Assembly: GCF_036812735.1 (NCBI RefSeq) | Contig: NZ_CP117523.1 | Coordinates: 1,984,001-2,048,000 of the forward strand | DNA: 64,000 bases | Source of the DNA: Terrisporobacter glycolicus ATCC 14880 = DSM 1288 | Lineage (GTDB): Bacteria; Bacillota; Clostridia; Peptostreptococcales; Peptostreptococcaceae | Direction: 5' to 3' | Part shown: positions 8,767-17,146 of the stretch, piece after piece | How positions within the stretch are numbered: position 1 is the stretch's first letter | Layout: each line of letters begins with the position of its first letter | Translations under genes and position numbers: made by a program | The notes under the pieces: generated by a model | The model's database searches: none | What the model saw: only the letters and a program-made list of their open reading frames with translations | Told to the model about the DNA's origin: nothing

Positions 8767-9099
8767 TTAACAGTCGCAACCACCTGAACAACCAGAACAA
8801 CCTCCGCCACCGTTAGAAGGCATATTTTCAACCATAACAACAAATCCTCTGTTTGGCATTTCTTGAATGATTACATTTCCGTATGTTAAGAATTCGTCTT
8901 GATTCATTATAAAGTGAATTCCTTCTACGTCACACGATACATCTTCACCTTCTATTTCGCTATCTAGAGCTAAAGCAAAGTTTGGCCCTGAACAAGCAAA
9001 ACCTGCAAAGTATACTCTTACATTATTTGGTTTATCTTGATTGTCTGCTATTATTTCTTTTAAAGCATTTATAGCTGATTCTGGTGCAAATACTTTCAT
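8767..9099 (-). CDS. HesB/IscA-like protein with Cys-rich tail
   Basis: A 110-aa A-type scaffold-like protein. The beta fold carries a single family cysteine in GFACSGPNFAL, and the C-terminus ends in Gly/Cys-rich GGGGCSGCSGGCDC with four closely spaced cysteines, in place of the CGCGxSF of classical IscA. It is probably an iron-sulfur or metal-binding accessory protein, and selenoprotein relatives of this group exist in clostridia, but here all codons are standard. Function beyond metal/thiol chemistry is open. The ribosome site AAAGGTGG precedes the ATG. Confidence 0.8.
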   Translation of the reverse strand: MKVFAPESAINALKEIIADNQDKPNNVRVYFAGFACSGPNFALALDSEIEGEDVSCDVEGIHFIMNQDEFLTYGNVIIQEMPNRGFVVMVENMPSNGGGGCSGCSGGCDC

Positions 9100-9524
9100 A
9101 TTTAATCCACCTTTCTATTTTTAGTTTGGTCATCTTATATAAGTATACAATAAAATCTAAACTATTTAAATAAGAAGCTTTCAAATATTTAAATATATAT
9201 GTAAATTTTATGCAACTATGTATAGTGTTTGATTTATATTTTTGACAAAATCCTTTGATAATATAATATTATATAGTTTTTATTTTTTTATTTTATTATA
9301 TATTTTTAAAGTTTTGAGTTATAGATTTGATTTATTTTAAATATTGAAGACATAAAATATATACTTTTATGCCAAAAATGTAATAATATTGAAATTACAA
9401 TATTTTAATAAGATAAATAAAAGCATATGTCAGTACTATGCCAGTAAAATATTTACTTTTTTTCTGGTATTTATGGTAAAATATATTTATAAATATTTAG
9501 AAATCATAAACAGGGAGATTAATA
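9100..9524. other. divergent intergenic region before the lone integrase
   Basis: 425 bases, very AT-rich. It holds a good sigma-A-like pair on the plus strand (TTGACA at 9242-9247, TAATAT at 9264-9269) and a small inverted repeat AGTAAA-ata-TTTACT near 9440. An open frame at 9389-9586 is not credible as a gene: it overlaps the integrase start, has no ribosome site and has random composition. No att repeat could be identified by eye. Confidence 0.4.
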
Positions 9525-10649
9525 ATGAGTACAGCTTTTATAAGAAAAAGAAGCAAAAACTATATAGTTTATTTAGAGTATTTTGATAAAAAAACTAATA
9601 AAAAGAAGCAAAAAAATATGGGTTCTTATCCTTTAAAAAGAGATGCAAGCAAGAGACTAAATGAAGTAAAAGAAGATATATATAAGGATGAATTATTAGT
9701 TCCAAACGAGATAATTTTGGAAGATTACATATTGGATTTCTTAGAAAAATATAAGATAAATTTATCCATAACTACTTATAATGTTTACACTAGAATATGT
9801 AAAAAATATATAATTCCTTTACTGGGAGATATAAAATTATGTGAAATTAAACCTATACATGTACAAAATTATGTGGACGATTTACTTGATTTGCTAACGC
9901 CACAGACTATAAAAGTACACTTAAATGTACTAAATTTATCACTGAAAAGAGCTTACAGATTGAAGCTTATTAAAGAAAATCCAGTACAATTTGTGGAGGT
10001 ACCGAAGAACAGAAAATATAAAAATGAGATTTACAATGCTGAGGATATGCAAAAACTGTTAGAAAAATCTCAAGGAACTTATATGGAATTACCTATTGTA
10101 CTTGCTGGAGGATTAGGGCTAAGAATATCAGAAATACTAGGCCTTACATGGAATAATGTGGATTTTAATAATCTTACTATTACAATAGATAAAATAACAG
10201 TCAGAAATAATGGCCAAGTTATACTAAAAGATCCTAAAACTGATTCTTCTATAAGAACTATTTCAGCTCCAAAAGAGGTAATTCTAATGTTAAAACAACT
10301 GAAAAAAGATAGATTGGCAGCAAAATTAAGAGGTGAAAAGTCACATAGAGAGCTTATATTCTATGATAAAAATTTGAATCCTATAGCTGCGGATGTTTTG
10401 AGTAAGAAATTTAGGTTATTCTTAAAAGAGAATAATTTAAAACATATAAGATTTCATGATTTACGTCACTCTCATGTTACTCTATTAATCGATGCAAAGG
10501 TACCTATAAAGGTTATTTCTGAGAGAGTTGGGCATTCCAACATTAATACTACTCTTAATATATATTCTCATGCTCTTAAAGAAATGGATCAAGAAGCTTC
10601 TGATAAGATTTCTAGTACTCTATTTAATAAAGATAGAAAAATGAGCTAG
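9525..10649 (+). CDS. phage/ICE-type tyrosine integrase
   Basis: 374 aa with the three-part plan of element integrases. There is an N-terminal AP2-like arm-binding domain (~1-55, FIRKRSKNYIVYLEYFD), a SAM-like core-binding domain (~60-155) and a catalytic domain. The catalytic residues are Arg in LGLRISEI, Lys in ILKDPKT, His-x-x-Arg in FHDLRHSH, His in VGHSNI and Tyr in LNIYSHAL, so it appears intact. The start has GGGAG upstream. There is no excisionase, relaxase or phage gene beside it, so it looks like the survivor of a lost element. Confidence 0.9.
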   Translation: MSTAFIRKRSKNYIVYLEYFDKKTNKKKQKNMGSYPLKRDASKRLNEVKEDIYKDELLVPNEIILEDYILDFLEKYKINLSITTYNVYTRICKKYIIPLLGDIKLCEIKPIHVQNYVDDLLDLLTPQTIKVHLNVLNLSLKRAYRLKLIKENPVQFVEVPKNRKYKNEIYNAEDMQKLLEKSQGTYMELPIVLAGGLGLRISEILGLTWNNVDFNNLTITIDKITVRNNGQVILKDPKTDSSIRTISAPKEVILMLKQLKKDRLAAKLRGEKSHRELIFYDKNLNPIAADVLSKKFRLFLKENNLKHIRFHDLRHSHVTLLIDAKVPIKVISERVGHSNINTTLNIYSHALKEMDQEASDKISSTLFNKDRKMS

Positions 10650-10834
10650 TTTATATTTTTTAGAAATTAAATTTGAATTATCTAAAAAAGTAAGAAAACG
10701 AAATTTTTATAACGGATTTTAAGGTGGGTATAACTATTTAATAATAGTAATTATTGATTACGATCTAAAACTTCTTAAAATCCTATTTAATAACTTATAT
10801 AAGAAATATTACAAATTAAGCAATATATCATTAT

Positions 10835-10868
10835 AAAAAGTTACCATAATATTATTATGGTAACTTTT
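10835..10868 (+). terminator. palindrome copy 1, terminator of the integrase
   Basis: The 25-bp GTTACCATAAT...TATGGTAAC palindrome at 10840-10864 has A5 before and T4 after. It is the exact reverse complement of the copy at 11263-11287. Confidence 0.7.
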
Positions 10869-10892
10869 ACTTTGATTTACAAGTTAAAAAAC

Positions 10893-11026
10893 TAAAAATG
10901 AGGTTTATTAAGATTGATGAATAATTATTAATAAATATTTCTATGAAAATTATCATTTATAAAATTTATAATTTTCATAAGATAAAAATACATCTAGAAA
11001 TAATTTCTAATATAAACTCATTTTTA
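10893..11026. repeat. long imperfect inverted repeat
   Basis: The outer arms TAAAAATGAG and CTCATTTTTA, and the inner arms ATGAAAATTAT (10943-10953) and ATAATTTTCAT (10968-10978), are exact; the sequence between is partly complementary. No coding potential. It could be a MITE-like relic or an RNA hairpin. Confidence 0.5.
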
Positions 11027-11257
11027 CGATAGAAAAATATATTATAAGATTTATGTTTACATAATTATATTATGCAAACTATTTTGGGATTATTTTGAAA
11101 TTATTTAAAAACTAACTTTTTTAAATGGCATTTAAGATATCTAAAAAAATATTGAAATGTGTTTATATAGATAAGAAAGAAAATGTCTTAAAATTGATTT
11201 TAATGCTTTATGTGGCGTTTTTGTAAAAAAACGAAAAATAATGTTTAATTAACAAGA

Positions 11258-11289
11258 AAAAAGTTACCATAATAATATTATGGTAACTT
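11258..11289 (-). terminator. palindrome copy 2, terminator of corA
   Basis: The 25-bp palindrome at 11263-11287 lies just downstream of the corA stop and is followed on the minus strand by T6. Confidence 0.7.
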
Positions 11290-11295
11290 CTGTTA

Positions 11296-12264
11296 TCATA
11301 GAAATTTTTTTCTTTTAAAAATAATAAAACTGAGAATTATTATTAATAGAATAACTAAGATTGTTATTTTATAACCATATTCATAAGTTAACTCTGGCAT
11401 GTATTTGAAATTCATACCATATATACCTGTAATTATACTTATGGGTACAGCCGTTCCTGTAAAAATAGTAAGTTTAGTTATTAGACTGTTTGTTCTCTCT
11501 GAAACTTTAGAAGAATATATGTCTAAAAGCTTATCTGCTAGTTCTCTAGTGCTTAATGAAAAATTGTAAAGTTTGTCAATGGACAGATCCAATCCTTGTA
11601 TAAGCTTCTCATATTCTTTTTCTAAATATGAATTATCAGGATTATCATCGGAGAAAAATTCCATACCATCTTTTAGTAAAGTATCTATTATATAAGTTAA
11701 TGGTCTAATGTTTTTTACACAATTTCTACACATACCTCTTATATGGCTTATTTTACTAGATACATTCTCCCCTACTTCGTTTATAATATCATCTTCCAAT
11801 TCTAAAATAATCTCTTCTACCTTTTCTAAATTTTCAAATTGATTAGAAATTATAATTCTAAGAATACTAGAGTATATTATAAATAATGATAAGGTAAGAT
11901 TAGATTTATAATAGAAAGTCTCACACATTAACTGTTTTACTTCCTTATATATATCATTTTTCTTTCTAAGAACTATAAGAAGATATTTATCTGATAAGAA
12001 TATATTTATTTCTTCTAATAGAATATCTTCTTCACATATTTGAAAATTAGCAAGAGTGAAGAAGATATATTCATCATAAATATTAACTCTTACCTTATCA
12101 TCAAAAGAAAGACAGTCTTTATAAGCTTCATTATTTAGTTTTAAAGTGTCTTTGAAAAATTTTAACTCCCAAGGATTACATACAATAAAATGGTAATCTT
12201 TATTAAAATTAATTTCATCTATATTCTTTGTTACTTGTTTTGTATTTAGGTTTAATATATGCAT
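11296..12264 (-). CDS. CorA-family divalent cation transporter
   Basis: 322 aa. The large cytoplasmic N-terminal region has the long-helix pattern of the CorA funnel, and two C-terminal membrane helices flank the pore signature YGMNF (GMN at 283-285). The second helix is followed by a basic KRKKFL end. The family forms pentameric Mg2+ (or Co2+/Ni2+) channels. The periplasmic loop MPEL after GMN is the usual MPEL motif, which supports true CorA. A third palindrome copy lies 36-61 bases upstream of the start and could be a regulatory site. Confidence 0.9.
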   Translation of the reverse strand: MHILNLNTKQVTKNIDEINFNKDYHFIVCNPWELKFFKDTLKLNNEAYKDCLSFDDKVRVNIYDEYIFFTLANFQICEEDILLEEINIFLSDKYLLIVLRKKNDIYKEVKQLMCETFYYKSNLTLSLFIIYSSILRIIISNQFENLEKVEEIILELEDDIINEVGENVSSKISHIRGMCRNCVKNIRPLTYIIDTLLKDGMEFFSDDNPDNSYLEKEYEKLIQGLDLSIDKLYNFSLSTRELADKLLDIYSSKVSERTNSLITKLTIFTGTAVPISIITGIYGMNFKYMPELTYEYGYKITILVILLIIILSFIIFKRKKFL

Positions 12265-12302
12265 TTATATATTTCTCTCCTTAGTAAAATCTAACACTGA
12301 AA

Positions 12303-12327
12303 GTTTCTATAATATTATTATGTAAAC
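12303..12327. repeat. palindrome copy 3, upstream of corA
   Basis: It matches copy 1 at 21 of 25 positions. One changed pair is compensatory (A-T to T-A), another becomes G-T, and one is lost. It lies between the divergent corA and POT transporter genes, where a terminator is not expected for either. Confidence 0.6.
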
Positions 12328-12422
12328 TTTTAGTTGAAGTAAAAATCAAAACTTCAATAACGTATACTATTTATTATAGTACTCTTTTGAATTTAAATAT
12401 ACACTATAACGGGTTCATTTTA

Positions 12423-12451
12423 TTGGAAAGTAAACAATTATATTGTATAAT
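12423..12451 (+). promoter_or_regulatory. sigma-A promoter of the POT transporter
   Basis: TTGGAA at 12423-12428 and TATAAT at 12446-12451 are separated by exactly 17 bases. The start codon lies 48 bases after the -10 box. Confidence 0.7.
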
Positions 12452-12460
12452 ATAACCATA

Positions 12461-12479
12461 TTTCACAATCTTTGTGAAA
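12461..12479 (+). promoter_or_regulatory. inverted repeat at the transcription start of the POT gene
   Basis: TTTCACAA-tct-TTGTGAAA is a perfect 8-bp-arm palindrome placed just after the -10 box and before the ribosome site. The position suits a repressor operator or a 5' mRNA hairpin. Confidence 0.55.
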
Positions 12480-12498
12480 AGTAATAAAAGGGGGAAAT

Positions 12499-13875
12499 AT
12501 GGTTATATCAACGAAATCAAAAATTAAATATCCTATGGGCTTTTATGTATGTACTTCAGCCTATGCATTAGAACGTATGGCATTTTATTCAGCTAAATGG
12601 CTAATTGCTATATTTATTGCTGCTGAAGTCATAAAAGGAGGTTTAGGGCTTACACCTGCAGACGGTGCAAAAATGACTGCAAATTTAGTAGCTTTTACTT
12701 ATCTAACTCCGATTTTAGGAGGATTTATTGCAGATAGGTGGATAAGTCCTAGACTATGTGTTATTCTAGGAGCCTTAATTATGGGTGCTGGTTACGTGCT
12801 TGGATATCAAGCATCTGTAATGTCATCACCAAAACTTTTAAGTGGTATGATTTTGCTTGTATCTATTGGGACAGGTTTATATAAAGGAAATATTGCTGGA
12901 ATAAGCGGTAGATTGTTTAAAGATAAAAGTCGACTTGACTCTGCTTTTAGTATTCAATACTCTATAGCAAATATGGGCTCATTTCTTGGAACTCTTATTG
13001 TATCCTTTATAGCTTATAAAATAGGTTTTGGTAAAACATTCTTAGTGTGTGCCCTACTTTTATTAGTTTCTGCTATATGGTTTTATTTTGGAGGTAGAGC
13101 TACATTTGGAGAAATAGGTAAAAAGCCATTTGAAGCAAACGAAAACAAAACTTATACTAATAATTTATCAAAAGATTATAGGACACCTCTTACATTAGAA
13201 GATAAGAAAAAAATTGGAGCTATAATTCTTTTTAGTGTATTTTCTGTAGTATTTTGGATTGTTTGGTATTTAACTTATATGCCAGTATTGTATCACTGGG
13301 GGCCTGATTTTGATTATGCTAACAAAGCTAATTGGGTAATAGGAAATTTTAGAGTTCCTTCTTCTTGGTTTGATTCCCTAAATTCACTTTGTTGTATAAT
13401 TTTAGGACCAGTATTAGCAGCGGTTTGGTCTAGAAATGCTAAGTCATCAAAAGGCGATATGAGCATTTTTAAAAAGACTGCTATGGGAATGATGTTACTT
13501 GGATTAGCATTCATTCTTATGTGTACAGCTGAAATATTAAGAGGCGATGGTCAAGCTAGCTTAATGTGGATAATAGCTGTAGGAATATTAATTTCTATTG
13601 GAGAAATGGTGTTTGCTCCACTAGGAAAATCCTTTATAAGTAAATTTTCTCCTCCTAGATTGTTAGGTCTAATGATGGGTGTATGGCCTTTGGCAAGATT
13701 TATAGCAGGAAAGACATATGGATATTTATATGAAATGTTATCTGGTCATTCATTTGTTTATGCTTATGGTATTGTTTCTATAATAGTAATTTTATGTGGT
13801 ATAACTATATGGTTACTAGATAAAAAAATATCTTTATTAGAAGATCGCAAGAATGAAGCTAAAGAGACAGTATAA
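12499..13875 (+). CDS. POT-family proton-dependent peptide transporter
   Basis: A 458-aa MFS protein of the PTR2/POT family, which imports di- and tripeptides with protons. The N-terminus has the POT ExxER-like motif in degenerate form (YALERMAFYSAKW), followed by GGFIADRWI (MFS loop 2-3). About 12 hydrophobic segments are visible, and the central loop is charged (NENKTYTNNLSKDYRTPL). The first Glu of ExxERF is missing, so proton coupling may differ from classic members. The start is the ATG after AAAGGGGG. It is a single gene, suited to an amino-acid-fermenting anaerobe. Confidence 0.85.
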   Translation: MVISTKSKIKYPMGFYVCTSAYALERMAFYSAKWLIAIFIAAEVIKGGLGLTPADGAKMTANLVAFTYLTPILGGFIADRWISPRLCVILGALIMGAGYVLGYQASVMSSPKLLSGMILLVSIGTGLYKGNIAGISGRLFKDKSRLDSAFSIQYSIANMGSFLGTLIVSFIAYKIGFGKTFLVCALLLLVSAIWFYFGGRATFGEIGKKPFEANENKTYTNNLSKDYRTPLTLEDKKKIGAIILFSVFSVVFWIVWYLTYMPVLYHWGPDFDYANKANWVIGNFRVPSSWFDSLNSLCCIILGPVLAAVWSRNAKSSKGDMSIFKKTAMGMMLLGLAFILMCTAEILRGDGQASLMWIIAVGILISIGEMVFAPLGKSFISKFSPPRLLGLMMGVWPLARFIAGKTYGYLYEMLSGHSFVYAYGIVSIIVILCGITIWLLDKKISLLEDRKNEAKETV

Positions 13876-13909
13876 ATTCATTGTATTATTTTAAAAAAGC
13901 AAATAAAAG

Positions 13910-13966
13910 TGCCTATTTTTACCTTAAAGAACAAATGTTCGTAAAGTTAAAAATAGGCATTTTTTA
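13910..13966. terminator. terminator between POT and GNAT genes
   Basis: TGCCTATTTTTA (13910-13921) pairs with TAAAAATAGGCA (13948-13959) and is followed by T6 on the plus strand. The loop contains GAACAAATGTTC, a chance SOS-like palindrome. Confidence 0.85.
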
Positions 13967-14000
13967 TATTTTAAATCCTATTATTTAAGATAAAATATTT

Positions 14001-14546
14001 TTAAAACTTATAAACTAATCTTTTACAAGCAGTATTTTTTATCCTTCTATCAAGTTCCATATAATAATCTTCTTCAATAAATTTATTCGTAGACCAAAAA
14101 TTTTTAGCAGTATTATTTTTAGGAGCAAGTAAGATAAATTCGATATTTTCTATACTTTTTAATATTTCAATAAAATGAATTATTAATTTACTACCCATAC
14201 CCTTACTAGTTGGATTTACTGAAAACCACTCTATTTTAGCATAAAGTAAATTACTATCATTATATTTATTTTGGATATATTCATCAAGATCATGACCTTT
14301 TAAATGCTTAGCTTCTGTATCATAATAGAAAGATTCTTTATCTGGGTAATATAATCTGAAATTTAAGCTTAAATCCATGCTCTTGCCGTAGTTATTTTTA
14401 TTATAAATGCTATAATAGCCCTTCTCTTTTGAACCTATATATACAAAGCTTGGATCTAAATATATTATTTTTTTTACTAAATTATTTAGTTTTTCGCAAA
14501 TCTCTTTTATTGTTTCCTCCTCATTAACTTTAGCTTTACATGGCAT
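14001..14546 (-). CDS. GNAT-type acetyltransferase
   Basis: 181 aa. The acetyl-CoA binding core is in the second half: beta4 (LLYAKIEWFSVNPTSKGMGS) leads into the pyrophosphate-binding NPTSKGMGSKLI loop, then IEFILLAPKNNTAKNFWSTN, the typical C-terminal GNAT motif in which an Asn positions CoA and a bulky residue closes the fold. The N-terminal ~90 residues are not recognised and probably shape the acceptor site. The acceptor is unknown. It has a normal ribosome site (GAGGTGAT) and stands alone. Confidence 0.7.
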   Translation of the reverse strand: MPCKAKVNEEETIKEICEKLNNLVKKIIYLDPSFVYIGSKEKGYYSIYNKNNYGKSMDLSLNFRLYYPDKESFYYDTEAKHLKGHDLDEYIQNKYNDSNLLYAKIEWFSVNPTSKGMGSKLIIHFIEILKSIENIEFILLAPKNNTAKNFWSTNKFIEEDYYMELDRRIKNTACKRLVYKF

Positions 14547-14814
14547 ATAATCACCTCAAATTTTATATTTACTTAAGTATTAAGATGAAATCATAATGTC
14601 TGTATCTAAATTTAGATTATATTATATAATTCTACATAAAATCCTTTATTCCTATATTTAGGTTAATTATGCTGTGCTTTTCATATAAAATTTAAACAAT
14701 TTATAATAATGATAAGCAATTAGTTATAGGTTTTATAATTAATATGTATTTTACTCATCATTATTAGTTTTATATAATTAAGTTAAAAGTAAATATGGAA
14801 AGAAGGTAAATATT

Positions 14815-15417
14815 ATGAGTGAAAAACAGTCGAAATCAGAAAGGTTATGGATTTTATTTAAATCAATGTTTGTCCTTAGTGCTTGTACATTTGGCGGAGG
14901 ATTTGTAATAGTATCTCTTATGAAAAAAAAGTTTGTAGAAGAATTACAGTGGCTTGAGGAAGATGAAATGCTGGATATAACAGCTATTACGCAATCCTCA
15001 CCAGGTCCACTTCCTGTAAATGCTTCAGTTATTATAGGTTATCGCATGAACGGAGTTATAGGTTCATTAGTTGCAATTATCGGAACAATTATTCCTCCAA
15101 TGGTAATCATATCTCTTATTTCATTATTCTATACACAATTTAGAACTAATACATATATAGCAATTATGCTTCAAGTAATGAGGGCAGGTGTTGCAGCAGT
15201 TATATTTGATGTTGTTATAAATCTAGCTCAAAACGTTTGTAAAACAAAAAGAGTTATGTATATAGCTATGATGGTAATATCATTTATTGCAACTTATTTC
15301 TTTGGTGTAAGTGCAATGCTTATTATATTAACATGTTTAGCTATAGGTATAATTGATTTAATAGTTAATTTAAAGAAAGAAAAAAAGCATAATGGAGGAC
15401 AAAAACAATGTTGTTAA
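14815..15417 (+). CDS. chromate transporter, first half subunit
   Basis: 200 aa, one of two short CHR proteins that together equal one full-length ChrA. The CHR signatures are FGGGFVIVSLM near the start and ITQSSPGPLPVNASVIIGYR. There are about five or six hydrophobic helices and a basic, His-containing tail. The family is annotated for chromate/sulfate movement, but physiological substrates in clostridia are not settled. It overlaps the next gene by 10 bases, so the two are translationally coupled, and a LysR gene lies next to the pair. Confidence 0.9.
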   Translation: MSEKQSKSERLWILFKSMFVLSACTFGGGFVIVSLMKKKFVEELQWLEEDEMLDITAITQSSPGPLPVNASVIIGYRMNGVIGSLVAIIGTIIPPMVIISLISLFYTQFRTNTYIAIMLQVMRAGVAAVIFDVVINLAQNVCKTKRVMYIAMMVISFIATYFFGVSAMLIILTCLAIGIIDLIVNLKKEKKHNGGQKQCC

Positions 15418-15983
15418 TGAAATTATTTTTTAGTTTTTTACAAGTAGGATTATTTAGTGTAGGTGGTGGTTATGCAGCTATTCCCCTTATTCAAGATCAA
15501 ATTGTCAATGTCCATGGTCTTATGACTCTTTCTGAATTTACAGATTTAATAACTATTGCAGAAATGACACCTGGACCAATTTCAATAAACTCTTCAACAT
15601 TTGTTGGAACTAGACTTGCAGGTCCTTTTGGAGCAACTATTTGTACGCTTGGTTGTATAATACCATCATTTGTAATTTGTTTAACCCTTGCACATTTTTA
15701 TTACAAATATCGTAATTTTACTGGCGTGCAAACTGTATTAGCCTCACTTCGCCCTGCTGTTGTAGCTTTAATAGGTTCTGCTGGTGCATCTATATTATTA
15801 CTAGCATTATTTAATTCAGATATAAGAAGCTTAAATTTAGGTGATTTTAGAATAATAGAATTTGGATTATTTGTTGGATGTTTATATCTACTTAGAAAAT
15901 ATAAAGCAAATGCTATTTCTATAATACTTGGAAGTGGTGTTGTAGGAACTGCAATGTATTTAATTCAAGGTGTAATTATATAA
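15408..15983 (+). CDS. chromate transporter, second half subunit
   Basis: 191 aa, the second CHR half. It has SVGGGYAAIPLIQ at the N-terminus and EMTPGPISINSSTFVG, the pair of motifs matching those in the first subunit, which shows an internal-duplication relationship. Its ribosome site AATGGAGG lies inside the end of the upstream gene. Short-chain CHR proteins work as heterodimers, with the two halves in opposite membrane orientations, as described for Bacillus pairs. The gene ends at a hairpin shared with the convergent LysR gene. Confidence 0.9.
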   Translation: MLLMKLFFSFLQVGLFSVGGGYAAIPLIQDQIVNVHGLMTLSEFTDLITIAEMTPGPISINSSTFVGTRLAGPFGATICTLGCIIPSFVICLTLAHFYYKYRNFTGVQTVLASLRPAVVALIGSAGASILLLALFNSDIRSLNLGDFRIIEFGLFVGCLYLLRKYKANAISIILGSGVVGTAMYLIQGVII

Positions 15984-15987
15984 AAAA

Positions 15988-16026
15988 TAAAATAGGTATA
16001 CCTAATCCTTAGGTGTACCTATTTTT
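15988..16026. terminator. bidirectional terminator between chrA pair and LysR gene
   Basis: AAATAGGTA-t-ACCTAA pairs with TTAGGT-g-TACCTATTT and is flanked by A and T runs on both sides. It overlaps the stop of the LysR gene. Confidence 0.85.
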
Positions 16027-16887
16027 GCATATTTCAATAAACTTTTTCATTTGAGGTGATATATATTTATTCTTGTGATAAATCAATTTGCTTTCACGAT
16101 AAACTTTAATATTATCAACATTAACAATTCTAAGCTTCTTCTCTTCTATTTCTTTCTTTATTAATAGTTTTGATATTATGGCTATTCCCTTTCCATCTTT
16201 AACTAAATTTTTTATAGCTTCTGTATTTGTGCAGCTCCATTTCTTATTTATCTTAATTTTATTTTCTATAAGTAATTGCTCAAATTGATTTCTATTTGCA
16301 CTACCTTCTTCTCTAGAAATTACATCTTGGTTATGTAATTCTGAAATTGATATACATTGTCTATCCCAAAATGAATGATCTTTTCCAACGACCATTACTA
16401 ATTCATCATTATGTACGGGAATTTGAATTATTTCATCACTTTGCAAACAACCTTCCACTATAGCTAAGTCAAGCTCACTAAGACAAACTTTATTTTCAAT
16501 AGTAGAGGTGTTATCTACTGTTACCCTTACATCTATTCCAGGAATCTCATCTTCTAATTGTTCTACAATATCTATTAACATTGTAGTGCCTATGGAAACA
16601 CTTCCTCCGATTTTTATTGTCATTTTTGAGGATGCATCAAACATAGCACTTTCCATATCTTCAAATGAACTTACAATATGTCTAGCATATGATAATAAGG
16701 TCTCTCCTGCTTCTGTTATATAAAGTCTTTGTGACAGTCGTTCAAATAATTTTATGTCATAATATTTTTCTAATTCTGATATTGCCTGGCTTACTGCTGG
16801 CTGAGATATATAAAGTTTTTCTGCTGCTTTTCTCATAGTTTTGCATTCTACTATAGTTATAAATATTCGTAAATGCCTAATTGTCAT
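16009..16887 (-). CDS. LysR-family transcriptional regulator
   Basis: 292 aa, typical LTTR length. The N-terminal winged HTH is AAEKLYISQPAVSQAISELE (~residues 20-40), followed by a linker helix and a two-lobed substrate-binding domain starting near residue 92 (KIGGSVSIGTTML). The C-terminal part resembles CysL/CbbR-type regulators, including GIAIISKLL. It converges on the chromate transporter pair, a common partnership, so it probably senses an anion or metabolite tied to that transporter. The effector is not predictable from sequence. Confidence 0.88.
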   Translation of the reverse strand: MTIRHLRIFITIVECKTMRKAAEKLYISQPAVSQAISELEKYYDIKLFERLSQRLYITEAGETLLSYARHIVSSFEDMESAMFDASSKMTIKIGGSVSIGTTMLIDIVEQLEDEIPGIDVRVTVDNTSTIENKVCLSELDLAIVEGCLQSDEIIQIPVHNDELVMVVGKDHSFWDRQCISISELHNQDVISREEGSANRNQFEQLLIENKIKINKKWSCTNTEAIKNLVKDGKGIAIISKLLIKKEIEEKKLRIVNVDNIKVYRESKLIYHKNKYISPQMKKFIEICKNRYT

Positions 16888-17125
16888 AGTATACTCCTCA
16901 ATTCTTGTTGTTATATTATAAGTATACTATAATTAATTATTTACGTGCAAAACTTGTATTGAAAATTTTTAATAAAATGTTTCATACTGTAGAAAAAAGA
17001 AAATTATTATTCGTTTTTTAAAATAATTAATTTTATTGTTGCAATTATGATTTTTTTCACTATAATTTATGTGTGCGTAGTTAAATATTCTGGAGACAAT
17101 ATGATGTATGGAGGGGGAATTAAAG

Positions 17126-17146
17126 ATGTGTGAAAGGGGAAATTAA
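17126..17146 (+). CDS. six-codon leader ORF (MCERGN)
   Basis: ATG TGT GAA AGG GGA AAT TAA, preceded by a very strong GGAGGGGG site 7 bases upstream. Its stop abuts the ATG of the repeat protein (TAAATG), and its codons contain the AAAGGGG ribosome site of that gene. This layout suggests translational coupling or upstream-ORF control. It could be accidental. Confidence 0.4.
   Translation: MCERGN

Larger units (their letters stand above)
10650..11295. other. gene-free region between integrase and corA
   Basis: 646 bases without a credible ORF on either strand. It contains an inverted pair GGATTTTAAG/CTTAAAATCC (about 10712 and 10774), two oppositely oriented copies of a 25-bp palindrome (10840 and 11263) and a long imperfect inverted repeat (10893-11026). 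This is where the far end of the vanished integrase element may have been. Confidence 0.5.

Noticed and set aside
8767-8810. Selenoprotein version of the HesB-like protein
   Set aside because: All cysteine codons are TGT/TGC and the frame has no in-frame TGA.
9389-9586. 65-aa ORF before the integrase
   Set aside because: It overlaps the integrase start, has no ribosome site and has a random Lys/Tyr/Phe composition.
13929-13940. LexA box GAACAAATGTTC
   Set aside because: It lies in the loop of a terminator between two gene ends, so it has no promoter to control.
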